Below are positions 1 through 7,251 of a DNA stretch of 20,507 nucleotides, piece by piece (within the stretch, counting starts at the first letter, position 1; every line of letters begins with the position of its first letter). Made by a program: the position numbers and the translations under genes. The stretch is taken from positions 1 through 20,507 of the IMG/VR virus record IMGVR_UViG_3300042294_004113; one strand, 5' to 3'. This stretch comes from a virus. The notes beneath the pieces are model-generated. The model saw nothing but the letters and a program-made list of their open reading frames with translations. It was not told the origin of the DNA and did no database searches.

Positions 1-115
1 CAGGAAAACTTATATCTTCATATGCTGGTATATTTTTTGCTTTAAAATATACCACTATAGCTTCTTGTGTGGCTACATCATTATTTTTAAATAGAATTTC
101 TTTTTCAGGTAACAT
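1..115 (-). CDS. Unknown protein, N-terminal part only (runs off left edge)
   Basis: An open frame starts with ATG at 115 and is still open at base 1, giving the first 38 residues (begins MLPEKEILFKNN). The start is preceded by AAAAAGTTATG, the same ANGTTATG context seen at many starts in this window, which supports it as a real gene. I do not recognise the protein. It is charged and shows no membrane segment in the visible part. It is the last gene seen in a minus-strand run and is separated from the upstream gene by a stretch of about 57 to 97 bases. Confidence 0.6.
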   Translation of the reverse strand, partial: MLPEKEILFKNNDVATQEAIVVYFKAKNIPAYEDISFP

Positions 116-212
116 AACTTTTTGTTTTTTTTGTTTGATTTAATATTTTAAAATTAATTAAAGAATTTAGGTTTAAAACTTTATTTTTTTCCAAAATTGC
201 CACCATTTAGGT
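116..212. other. A+T-rich intergenic stretch with a 12-bp direct repeat
   Basis: About 97 bases between the partial gene at the left edge and the gene ending at 213. It is very rich in A and T. The 12-mer ATTTAGGTTTAA occurs twice, at 165-176 and 205-216, exactly 40 bases apart. The right-hand part is also the 3' end of a possible 26-codon frame (173-253). I see no convincing hairpin terminator or canonical promoter. Confidence 0.4.
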
Positions 213-253
213 TTAATATAAAGGTTTACATTGACTAAATGGATTATCACCAT
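173..253 (-). CDS. Possible 26-aa aromatic/basic micro-protein
   Basis: A short frame runs from ATG at 253 to TAA at 173. It overlaps the 3' end of the gene at 213-461 in another frame and continues 40 bases past it. Its start sits in TAAGTTATG, the context shared by many genes here. The C-terminus is KPKWWQFWKKIKF, unusually rich in Trp and Lys for random A+T-rich DNA, and would suit a membrane-interface or capping peptide. Against it: the start region is also coding in the overlapping gene, so the context could be coincidence. Alternatively, a frameshift could append this tail to the overlapping protein. Function unknown. Confidence 0.25.
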   Translation of the reverse strand: MVIIHLVNVNLYIKPKWWQFWKKIKF

Positions 254-461
254 AACTTACTTTTTTGAGATATTTAGAAGTTAACATGTTAAGTAATACT
301 TCATGATACTTCGGATTTATACCTTCAAAATCTACTTCAATATTAGCTGTTATATCAATAGGTCCTTCTTCACTTATTAAAGTAAAATATTCTTTTAATT
401 TTACAACAGATGATGTTTTTATTGATACATGATCTGCTTTTAAACTATATTCTTCTGCCAT
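213..461 (-). CDS. Unknown 82-aa protein
   Basis: A complete frame with ATG at 461 (AAATATGGCAG) and TAA at 213. The protein is mixed alpha/beta in appearance, acidic, with a central stretch of alternating hydrophobics (around residues 35-45, DITANIEVDF) followed by a helix-like region (about 50-65). No Cys cluster, signal peptide or membrane segment is seen. It lies 8 bases downstream of the gene at 470-751 and reads in the same direction, so it is probably co-transcribed. I do not recognise the family. Confidence 0.7.
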   Translation of the reverse strand: MAEEYSLKADHVSIKTSSVVKLKEYFTLISEEGPIDITANIEVDFEGINPKYHEVLLNMLTSKYLKKVSYGDNPFSQCKPLY

Positions 462-469
462 ATTTTTTA

Positions 470-751
470 TTAATTATTTTTAATCATTAATCCATGATTT
501 AAATAAAACCATTCAAATTCATATTCTGCTTGTTGTCTATCTAAATCACAAACTTCTTGTATTACTTTAATACTATATTTTTTCCATTTTTCATATTGTC
601 TTTTAGTTAATTTATTATTATTAAACCAATTAGGATCATTTTTTATATCATCTATTGATTTACCTATATATGATAACTGTTTATTAATCAAATGTTGATC
701 AATGTTATTTTTATTTATTTTTTGTTTAGTAAATAATTTTTTGATAAACAT
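470..751 (-). CDS. Unknown 93-aa basic protein
   Basis: ATG at 751 follows the stop of the upstream gene (754) with only two bases between the frames, so the genes are likely translationally coupled. The protein is very rich in Lys and Asn in its first 60 residues (KKLFTKQKINKNN) and ends with an acidic-aromatic helix (EYEFEWFYLNHG, about residues 77-88). No metal-binding motif or membrane segment is seen. The function is not recognised. Confidence 0.7.
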   Translation of the reverse strand: MFIKKLFTKQKINKNNIDQHLINKQLSYIGKSIDDIKNDPNWFNNNKLTKRQYEKWKKYSIKVIQEVCDLDRQQAEYEFEWFYLNHGLMIKNN

Positions 752-753
752 AA

Positions 754-1068
754 TTATGGGTTTTGTAGTTTTTGTATATGTTTACAATATGAATTAGATT
801 TTGAAAATCCAAATGCAGGGCAATCACAACTCCAAACTCCATTATTGTGTTTAACAGTATATTTAGCTCCTTTAGATCCTTCTACTTCCCATGTGTTGTT
901 ATGAATTACTCTTGTTTTATCCTTTGTGTTGGCGATTTTACTCCACTGTATATCTTTCATAGTAGTATCCTTAGACACTTCAGTCCATTTGCCATCCGCT
1001 ATAACATAGCGTTTACCATCCTCTATTGAATTATAAATTATGGGGGGATACCAACTATGAACAATCAT
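754..1068 (-). CDS. SWIM-type zinc-finger protein
   Basis: A 104-aa protein with ATG at 1068 in the context TTTAGGTTATG. The C-terminal part reads WSCDCPAFGFSKSNSYCKH, which fits the SWIM finger CxC...CxH with C81, C83, C95 and H97. SWIM domains bind zinc and usually mediate DNA or protein contacts. The region before it (about residues 55-80) is a short beta-rich lead-in (KYTVKHNNGVW) typical of these fingers. The N-terminal 50 residues contain a tryptophan-containing repeat-like pattern (DGKWTEV, DIQWSKI) of unknown role. It is probably a small phage nucleic-acid-binding accessory protein. The finger assignment is strong; the biological role is inferred. Confidence 0.75.
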   Translation of the reverse strand: MIVHSWYPPIIYNSIEDGKRYVIADGKWTEVSKDTTMKDIQWSKIANTKDKTRVIHNNTWEVEGSKGAKYTVKHNNGVWSCDCPAFGFSKSNSYCKHIQKLQNP

Positions 1069-1116
1069 AACCTAAACTTTTTTACTTTATAAAATTAAGT
1101 AAAATAAATTAGGTAA

Positions 1117-1761
1117 TCAAATCTTTGAAATAAATTCTTCCCCTGCTTCTTTTTCTGTGTCTAATAACCCTAAATGAGTTAAATGTTCTTTATACCATTC
1201 ATCTAATTCCCAATCTACTTCTTGGGTTGATGTTGGAGGTGGGTTATAATCTTCTATATGTTGTAGTTGTCGGTCTGTAAATATATTTCCTACATTCAGG
1301 AAATAATGGTTATAACATAACATTTCTAAATTATCCAGAGACCAATTTTTTTTATTTCCATCTTTAAAATTAACCAGTAAAGGTACCTTATAATCAGTTA
1401 CACGGCGTTCTGCAAAATCACATATTGAACAACATTCCTGTAAGTATCCTTCTTGTATTAGTCTAGCCTTAAGTTTTTCAGGTGTGTATGAATCAATTGA
1501 GACACGTCCTTCCAAAATATCATTAAGCGGAGGATTTTTTCCATTATTGGGTAAAAACTTGGATATGCCTCTTCCTGCTTGATTTTTATGTTTTTCGAAC
1601 AATGTAGGCGAGTTAGGATCATTATCATCTGCTTTAAAATTTTTCGCCCATTTTTTATAATGCTGATAACTCACAGAAAGATAACGACTTGCTGCGCGAT
1701 TTGATTTTGTCATCCTCATAGCTCGTTCTATATCACTTTTTAATAACGGCTTAGGTAACAT
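1117..1761 (-). CDS. HNH-fold protein with N-terminal helix-turn-helix, active-site His absent
   Basis: A 214-aa protein starting at ATG 1761. Residues about 8-40 look like a helix-turn-helix (AMRMTKSNRAASRYLSVSY). A linker with HKNQAGRGISKFL (58-70) follows. Residues 110-152 carry an HNH-like frame: C111xxC114, then NFKDGNKKN (131-139), DNLEMLCYNH (143-152). The zinc cysteines and the N/H end of the motif are present, but where HNH nucleases have the first catalytic His (usually HHxDG or DHxDG) this protein has N131-F132. It may therefore be a structural or regulatory DNA-binding derivative, or cleave by a modified site. The upstream gene ends 1 base before it begins, indicating one operon. 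An HNH homing-type nuclease is the main alternative. Confidence 0.65.
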   Translation of the reverse strand: MLPKPLLKSDIERAMRMTKSNRAASRYLSVSYQHYKKWAKNFKADDNDPNSPTLFEKHKNQAGRGISKFLPNNGKNPPLNDILEGRVSIDSYTPEKLKARLIQEGYLQECCSICDFAERRVTDYKVPLLVNFKDGNKKNWSLDNLEMLCYNHYFLNVGNIFTDRQLQHIEDYNPPPTSTQEVDWELDEWYKEHLTHLGLLDTEKEAGEEFISKI

Positions 1762-1762
1762 A

Positions 1763-2170
1763 TTACTTTTCTGGTTGTTTCAATGTTTGGATTATATTCC
1801 ATATATCCTCTGGTGTTGTAGAAGGTACAACTTGATTATTGTCATCAAATAATTCATTTACGCTTCCATCAGGGCTTATTTTTTCATACAGCCAAAAACT
1901 AATAACTTCAAAAGCCTCTTTACCAAATGAAAGCAAAATTAATGAATCTATTACTTGATAAAACAAATCATCATAACTTGTATAGTCTATTTTTAATTCA
2001 TTATACAAAAGATTAGAACGTGTTTGTGTGGCTTGTATAGCAATCAGTATATTAATAAACAGTTCTTTTTGTTTATCAAACTCTGCTTTTTTCTTACGTT
2101 TAACAGTTGAATTTATTTTAAGTAAAGCATCAACTGCTTTTTTTATATCTGAATACCGTGGATCTTCCAT
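1763..2170 (-). CDS. Unknown 135-aa protein, conserved-phage style
   Basis: I place the start at ATG 2170 (MEDPRYSDIKK). It follows the stop of the upstream gene (TAA at 2178-2176) by five bases and has the AAATGTTATG context used by many genes here. A GTG at 2212 would extend the protein by 14 residues but overlap the upstream gene by 37 bases. The protein has a Lys-rich N-terminal helix (about 20-40), a hydrophobic central helix (LFYQVIDSLILLSFGKE, about 85-101) and an acidic loop with DGSVNELFDDNNQVVP before a C-terminal helix. It is soluble by appearance. Function is not recognised. Confidence 0.7.
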   Translation of the reverse strand: MEDPRYSDIKKAVDALLKINSTVKRKKKAEFDKQKELFINILIAIQATQTRSNLLYNELKIDYTSYDDLFYQVIDSLILLSFGKEAFEVISFWLYEKISPDGSVNELFDDNNQVVPSTTPEDIWNIIQTLKQPEK

Positions 2171-2175
2171 AACAT

Positions 2176-2484
2176 TTATATTTTGGTTTGTAACTCTTGT
2201 ATTAAAGAACACATTTCATATTCTTCTAATTTTGTATAATATATAATACATGATGATAAAGCATTATTCCATTCATTTTTCTTTATTTCAACGCTTGTTC
2301 CTTTTTCATCTACATTAAATAAAATAGCTGTTTTAGATTTATTTAATATTGCTTCTTCAATTCCGTTTACAGTTTCATAAAATACTGCTTTGGAAAAAAC
2401 TTCATTATTAACTAAATGTTCATGGGTATATTCTTTCAAATTACCTCCCACCTTCATTAACGGTATTAATCTTTTATTCTCCAT
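2176..2484 (-). CDS. Unknown 102-aa protein
   Basis: ATG at 2484 lies 9 bases after the stop of the glycosyltransferase gene at 2494. The protein has an alternating beta/alpha pattern: a hydrophobic strand (TAILFNVDEKG, about 53-63), then a helix with NEWNNALSSCIIYYTKLEEYEMCSL broken over about 70-95. No catalytic or metal-binding motif is clear. It is the first gene downstream of the glycan locus and may either belong to that transcription unit or mark the return to general phage genes. Confidence 0.7.
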   Translation of the reverse strand: MENKRLIPLMKVGGNLKEYTHEHLVNNEVFSKAVFYETVNGIEEAILNKSKTAILFNVDEKGTSVEIKKNEWNNALSSCIIYYTKLEEYEMCSLIQELQTKI

Positions 2485-2493
2485 AAACTATGT

Positions 2494-3654
2494 TTATAAT
2501 AAATATGTTAAATCCTGCTCATAAGTTGTAAGTGCTTTTATTTTTATTTTGAATATATCTAATTCAAATTCACCTACTTCACCTGAGTCTGCTATAATTT
2601 TAGGTAATTGCATTATAATGTCAAATGACTGCTGTGTAAATTTGGCAGCATCAAATTCAACTATTATGTCATTTGTTGGCACATCATGTTTAATTAATTT
2701 TAGGCGTTTTTTTAAATCAAATATTGTGTTTGGTTGTTCTACATCTATATATGCTGCTTCATTTATGCCTAATTCATCACCTGTATATATATTATTGCAC
2801 CATGGTTCCAATGTAGTTAATGCTTGAAAATTACAATTGTGTACTACAAACCCAATATCATATTTATGTTTTATTATTGGGTGTTGATATTCATCATTTT
2901 CTATCCAACTGCCCCATTTACGAATATAATTTCGGGCTGCTTTAGCTGTTGCTTTTTTATAAAATTCATCATCTTTACCTACCTGCTCAGTCCATCTATG
3001 TCCACGACATGTTAAATGATATACTAATGCATCTCTTGATTGGATAAGTTTGTAGCCGGCCATTATCCATCTTTGGAATATATCTGAATCTTCATATGGG
3101 AATGGAGCAAATAATGGGTCGTGTCCTCCTATGGCTTGGAAATCTTTTTTATATATTACCCAAGGAGCAAACATGCCCTTTGTTGTTTGGTTTTTAAATT
3201 CAGTTTGTTTTTCAACACAAAATGATTCAAAAGCGCTTACGTTTAATGAATCAAAATCTTGACCAAAATCTTTTATTATTTTTTCTTTACCTTCTGGATG
3301 CAACGGTGGTTCTATTCTGGTTGCACATACTACTTTGCCCGGTTGGAGATGTTTAAGTAAATTTTCAACATAGTTGGGCCCAATAATCATATCTGCGTGC
3401 AGTATTCCCACTATATCTTCGTTTACTTGCGCTATCCCTTTATCATACAGCACTGTGTGGCCTACTCTTTTATCTGCGAAGTATGGCGCGTATAAGTTGT
3501 CTTTAGGCAATGATAATAACCACTCACGCGTACCATCTGTTGAGGCATCATCAAGAAACATTATTTTAGCATACGGGGCATGTTTTATGATAGATGTATA
3601 CACATTTTTTAGATGTCTTAAATTATTGTAACTCGGTATTATAAAAGCTATCAT
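2494..3654 (-). CDS. Family 2 glycosyltransferase with C-terminal extension
   Basis: A 386-aa protein. The N-terminal GT-A fold is clear: FIIPSYNN (4-11) is the first strand, LDDASTDGT (34-42) the nucleotide-binding acidic motif, and HADM (86-89) takes the place of the metal-binding DxD. A helix with FPYEDSDIFQRW (about 185-196) supplies the typical ED motif. GT2 enzymes move a sugar from a nucleotide-sugar to an acceptor in the cytoplasm. Beyond about residue 265 there is an extra domain of about 120 residues (YDIGFVVHNCN, LEPWCNNIYTGDE) that I cannot assign. ATG at 3654 overlaps the stop of the FkbM-type gene by 4 bases (ATGA), showing translational coupling. Acceptor and donor are unknown. 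Confidence 0.85.
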   Translation of the reverse strand: MIAFIIPSYNNLRHLKNVYTSIIKHAPYAKIMFLDDASTDGTREWLLSLPKDNLYAPYFADKRVGHTVLYDKGIAQVNEDIVGILHADMIIGPNYVENLLKHLQPGKVVCATRIEPPLHPEGKEKIIKDFGQDFDSLNVSAFESFCVEKQTEFKNQTTKGMFAPWVIYKKDFQAIGGHDPLFAPFPYEDSDIFQRWIMAGYKLIQSRDALVYHLTCRGHRWTEQVGKDDEFYKKATAKAARNYIRKWGSWIENDEYQHPIIKHKYDIGFVVHNCNFQALTTLEPWCNNIYTGDELGINEAAYIDVEQPNTIFDLKKRLKLIKHDVPTNDIIVEFDAAKFTQQSFDIIMQLPKIIADSGEVGEFELDIFKIKIKALTTYEQDLTYLL

Positions 3655-4274
3655 ATGTTTTGATTTATAAACAATACATCTTTTTGGTATTCATCTAATG
3701 TAATTTCATCTTTTACAATAAATGAATATTTACCTAAATAATCAACCACATCATTATAATATGATTGTCCTTCCCATACTTGTTTTATTTCTAATTCTAT
3801 TTGTATTGCTTTAGTTTTATATAATTTATCTCCAAATCCCTGTAATACCTGTAACCCAAATCCTTCTACATCTATTTTTATTAAATCAAAACCATCTACT
3901 TTCATGTGATTCATTATATCCTCCATTCTCCATCCATCCACTTCTACTTCTTTACTTATAAATGGGCTTATTATTCTGTTGAGTAAAGATGATATACCTA
4001 TGTTTTCTTCCTGGCCAAACACACCAGCGTTAAACTTTACCACACCTTGTTTATCAGACGCGGCAGCATGTAATGTTACGTATTGGGGATATGTTTGTAT
4101 TATAGTTTTAAAACATTCTGGATGAGCCTCTATTATAAAACAATTTTCTGGTTTTAAATTCCAGTATTGAGCTATGTAATGGGTATCATGTCCATCTCTA
4201 GACCCTATCTCAACAAAATTATTTATTTGTTGCCCTTCCAACAGTTCAGTTAATTGTTTTATATCATGCCTCAT
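3651..4274 (-). CDS. FkbM-family SAM-dependent methyltransferase
   Basis: A 207-aa protein with the SAM-binding motif VEIGSRDG (21-28), an acidic end of strand 2 (FIIEAHPE, about 46-53) and the family hallmark IKIDVEG (132-138). FkbM-type enzymes O-methylate sugars or other small hydroxyls, which fits a neighbourhood of glycosyltransferases: it probably methylates a sugar of the glycan made by this locus. The length is near a minimal FkbM domain. ATG at 4274 overlaps the upstream glycosyltransferase by 11 bases and its own stop overlaps the next gene by 4. The substrate cannot be read from sequence. Confidence 0.85.
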   Translation of the reverse strand: MRHDIKQLTELLEGQQINNFVEIGSRDGHDTHYIAQYWNLKPENCFIIEAHPECFKTIIQTYPQYVTLHAAASDKQGVVKFNAGVFGQEENIGISSLLNRIISPFISKEVEVDGWRMEDIMNHMKVDGFDLIKIDVEGFGLQVLQGFGDKLYKTKAIQIELEIKQVWEGQSYYNDVVDYLGKYSFIVKDEITLDEYQKDVLFINQNI

Positions 4275-4986
4275 ATGTTTCTCCGTATTTTCTTAATTCG
4301 TGGTATAAACTGTTGTATGAAGATGAAACAAAATAATTATTCATGTTATTTTCTGCTTTAAAACAAAACTCATCTATACTTATATTTATTTTATTTTGTT
4401 TAAACGTCTGTGAGTTAAGATGGCATATAGTGTTATTATCTGATATTATTGTTTTTAGGTTATGTTTTTCAGTTATACATCCGGTATAAAAGTCAATTCC
4501 CCATCCATATATTAATTCTTGTGGATATTGTTTAATTATTTCAAGTATATCTCTTCTAAGTAATGGGCTTTGAAAATCAACCCATTTTACTTGTCTTAAT
4601 CCTTTACCCCAATTCCACATTTGTTTCCAATAGCATTGTTCTATAGAAGAATTTATTATAGTGGGACTATAGACAGATGCATCCGCTTTTTTGGCTTCAT
4701 CCAATGATGTTGTGAGAAATGATACACCATGAAATATAAGATCATTATTTAAAAAATACATATAATCATGATTTGTACTTAAAAAATACTCAACAGCAGC
4801 ATTTATACCTCCACCAAAAAATATATTTTCTTCTAATTTATGGGTAGTTGTTTTAGCCAATGGTTCTGATGAACCGTTGTCTATAACCATCAGTTCATAT
4901 TTATGGAATAATGGGTCACGCTTTAATTGGCTGACCAAATTATCAGTTAAATCAGGCAGGTTATGATTTAAAGTAGCTATTAGCAT
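4264..4986 (-). CDS. Family 2 glycosyltransferase
   Basis: A 240-aa GT-A protein. Motifs in order: TLNHNLPDL at the N-terminus in place of the usual P-x-Y/N-N, VIDNGSSE (34-41), a glycine-rich FFGGGINAA (56-64) typical of rhamnosyl/GT2 enzymes, and FLNNDLIF (78-85) replacing DxD. GT2 members of this type (WbbL-like) add a sugar to a growing oligosaccharide. ATG at 4986 comes one base after the stop of the methyltransferase gene (4988). It ends inside the FkbM-type gene. It most likely acts in sequence with the other transferases here. Confidence 0.8.
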   Translation of the reverse strand: MLIATLNHNLPDLTDNLVSQLKRDPLFHKYELMVIDNGSSEPLAKTTTHKLEENIFFGGGINAAVEYFLSTNHDYMYFLNNDLIFHGVSFLTTSLDEAKKADASVYSPTIINSSIEQCYWKQMWNWGKGLRQVKWVDFQSPLLRRDILEIIKQYPQELIYGWGIDFYTGCITEKHNLKTIISDNNTICHLNSQTFKQNKINISIDEFCFKAENNMNNYFVSSSYNSLYHELRKYGETYEA

Positions 4987-4987
4987 C

Positions 4988-5617
4988 TTAAATATATTTT
5001 ATTCCAATCCCCATTATACTGTTAGTTGTTAACTCTACATCTAAAGTAATGTTTGAATCTTGTATAGCTTTATATACACCACAATCATTAGTTGGTTCTA
5101 TTGGTCGTATATCATGAAATAAAAGCATATCTGTAGCCAGTGGGGCAAATTTATTTATATCATTTATTACTTCATGGTACTTATGTCCTGCATCTATAAA
5201 CACTATGTTAAATGAATCTCTTTCATTTTTAACTTTATCTAAAACATTTTCACTTAATGTATCTTCATTTATTAATCTAGTTGAAATATTATTTTGTTCA
5301 AGATAATTTATTGTTCTTATGAGTAATAAATTATTTGGATCATGCCCCATTAATGTTACGGTAACGTAATGTCCTTTTATATTATTTAATTTGCAGAACT
5401 CACAAAATGCTATAGCCCATAATCCTTTATAAGCACCCAACTCTAAAAATGATATTTCTGTTTTAGGATTTACTTTATAAAAATCACTTATTAACCCCCA
5501 GGCATTAAAAAATTCAAATTGTATTTGTGAACCATCAAAACTTATTTCTTTTCCATTAGTATATTCTACAGGTGAAATAATGTTTGAATAAGTGTTTATT
5601 ATATTTTGGTTTAACAT
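4988..5617 (-). CDS. Class I SAM-dependent methyltransferase (Methyltransf_24-like)
   Basis: A 209-aa protein with motif I FLELGAYKG (57-65), a Rossmann-like series of strands and the segment FIDAGHKYHEV (140-150) followed by LLFHDI (165-170). The IDAGHxYxxV and FHDI elements are typical of the Methyltransf_24 / CmcI-like group found in polysaccharide and antibiotic clusters. In this context O-methylation of a sugar is likely. ATG at 5617 is 3 bases after the stop of the DUF6492-type gene. It is not an obvious DNA methylase: no DPPY/NPPY motif is present. Confidence 0.75.
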   Translation of the reverse strand: MLNQNIINTYSNIISPVEYTNGKEISFDGSQIQFEFFNAWGLISDFYKVNPKTEISFLELGAYKGLWAIAFCEFCKLNNIKGHYVTVTLMGHDPNNLLLIRTINYLEQNNISTRLINEDTLSENVLDKVKNERDSFNIVFIDAGHKYHEVINDINKFAPLATDMLLFHDIRPIEPTNDCGVYKAIQDSNITLDVELTTNSIMGIGIKYI

Positions 5618-5620
5618 ATT

Positions 5621-6421
5621 TTAATATTTTAAAGGAGCATTATAATTTGATTGCATCACGATACCCATATAGTTTTGCGCTATCATTTCTTCAGTTATAC
5701 CTTGTTGTTTATACTCAGTATACTGTTGGGGATAATGAAATACTTTAAATAATGGTTCTACTGGATATAGATTGATGGATTTAAATTGAAGTAAAGATTC
5801 ACCGTACCAACTAAATTCGCTGGATGAGTATTGTATAGCATGTTCAAAGTTTACTCCATTTGGTTTTAAGTATTTTTCTTCTAAATCATTCCATACTTTA
5901 GATGACCAAATAACAGGTGATGGCCCAAAATCATAATATTTACCTTTCCTCTCAAAAACTTCATTCATTATTTTATCTCTATCTTTTATAAACGATTCTT
6001 TAGGATCAAAACCTAATATTTGTTTTTTATTCACTGTCCAACTAAATAATTCTTTTTGTTCATGCATCACAGTATAAGGTGTATCATCATCTACCAATAA
6101 ATCACTTTTACTAAAAGGTCTAATAAAATATGAATCTGAGTCTAAGCAAAGATAATTTTTGCTTAAATTTAATTTCCAAAAATTAGCTTTTATAATTTGT
6201 TGTTGTACCCAACCTGTTTTAGATGATGAATATATTTTTTCATCTTCTATTAAATTAAGATTTTTTATTTGGGAAAACAAAGGGATATCTTTTTCAGGAA
6301 CACTGACATAGAAAGGAATATTGTCTGTATTATATTTGTTAATAGATTCTACTAAGTTAACGACTCGGTCAAAATCTTTATAGTACGATTTACAAAATAA
6401 AACTATATTTTCCATTACCAT
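5621..6421 (-). CDS. DUF6492-type glycosyltransferase-like protein
   Basis: A 266-aa protein. The N-terminus (IVLFCKSYYKDFDRV) and the central YLCLDSDSYFIRPF (around residue 95), a DxD with flanking strands, match what I know of DUF6492, a GT-A-like family from capsule and lipopolysaccharide clusters. The following EQKELFSW and GPSPVIWSS segments fit the acceptor side of such enzymes. Two starts are possible: ATG at 6421, or ATG at 6415 that forms a TAATG junction with the upstream stop; they differ by two residues. Genes on both sides are glycosyltransferases, so a role in the same glycan is likely. Confidence 0.75.
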   Translation of the reverse strand: MVMENIVLFCKSYYKDFDRVVNLVESINKYNTDNIPFYVSVPEKDIPLFSQIKNLNLIEDEKIYSSSKTGWVQQQIIKANFWKLNLSKNYLCLDSDSYFIRPFSKSDLLVDDDTPYTVMHEQKELFSWTVNKKQILGFDPKESFIKDRDKIMNEVFERKGKYYDFGPSPVIWSSKVWNDLEEKYLKPNGVNFEHAIQYSSSEFSWYGESLLQFKSINLYPVEPLFKVFHYPQQYTEYKQQGITEEMIAQNYMGIVMQSNYNAPLKY

Positions 6422-7251
6422 TTTTTTATCATACCCAACTCATCAAATACAGGTAATCTACCCCATTTATTTATCCACTTTTTAAAATTACTTGCTTCTG
6501 ACTCGCGCTGACGTTGGGATGACTGTCCGTTGTTTTCTTCTAATCTATGTGACCCGCGCGCTCCAAAATGCCATACTACAGATTTATTAGTAACAACAAA
6601 TTCATATCCTTCATATATCATACGTAAAAATAAATCCATATCCTCCCAGCTGGCAGGAGCAAACAATGGGTCGTTACCTCCTATTTTATCCCAATCTGTT
6701 TTTTTTATTAATCCACTTACACCTTCTGCTTTTCGGAATTTAAAAGCTATTTGCTGGCTTAATTCTTCAGCTGCATTTTCAAATTCAAGTATATCAAAAT
6801 CACTGTATGTAGATCCCATTTCTTCTATATCTACTATATAAGTGCCGGGGCGTGATGCTTCATTAAAGATGTTAGGTTGTATTCTATATGGGAACACCCA
6901 CACTGGTTGAGTCCATAGTTTATGTTCTTCTAAACATGCTATATCCCAATTTTTGGATACATAAAAATCAGAATGAAGAAACATTATATATTCTGTTTTT
7001 ACTTTATCTGCGCAAAAATTCATTCCACCTCCAATACCAACAGGTATTTCATTTTTTTCAATATAGTACTCTAAATTATATTCATCCTTAACTTCAGCCA
7101 ACCATTCATCAGTTCCATCATCACAGTTCTCGGCATGTACTATAAATGGAGCATCCCTAAAATAACTATTTTTCCTTACTGAAAAGACCGCCAGTTTAAG
7201 ATAATTTAGATTATTATATGTACTTAAACAAAAAGTTATTGGTGAGTTCAT
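6415..7251 (-). CDS. Family 2 glycosyltransferase, paralogue of the one at 2494-3654
   Basis: A 278-aa GT-A protein with FCLSTYNN (7-14), ENCDDGTDEW (41-50), a glycine-rich VGIGGGMNF (71-79) and FLHSDFYV (91-98) in the DxD position. The second half (LFAPASWEDMDLFLRM, then WHFGARGSHR and FKKWINKWG) parallels the gene at 2494-3654 (LFAPFPYEDSDIFQRW, CRGHRW, YIRKWGSW), so the two are likely diverged copies. This copy ends at about where the other begins its extra C-terminal domain. ATG at 7251 overlaps the upstream gene by 4 bases. It is predicted to be cytoplasmic and to use a nucleotide-sugar; specificity is unknown. Confidence 0.85.
   Translation of the reverse strand: MNSPITFCLSTYNNLNYLKLAVFSVRKNSYFRDAPFIVHAENCDDGTDEWLAEVKDEYNLEYYIEKNEIPVGIGGGMNFCADKVKTEYIMFLHSDFYVSKNWDIACLEEHKLWTQPVWVFPYRIQPNIFNEASRPGTYIVDIEEMGSTYSDFDILEFENAAEELSQQIAFKFRKAEGVSGLIKKTDWDKIGGNDPLFAPASWEDMDLFLRMIYEGYEFVVTNKSVVWHFGARGSHRLEENNGQSSQRQRESEASNFKKWINKWGRLPVFDELGMIKKW

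Noticed and set aside
105-206. A 33-codon frame from ATG 206 on the minus strand ending inside the left-edge gene.
   Set aside because: Its product is composed only of A+T-rich codons (Lys, Asn, Leu, Ile), it has no GTTATG context and it overlaps the better-supported start at 115.
2171-2212. A 14-residue extension of the 135-aa protein from GTG 2212.
   Set aside because: It overlaps the upstream gene by 37 bases, while the ATG at 2170 has the common GTTATG context and follows the stop closely.
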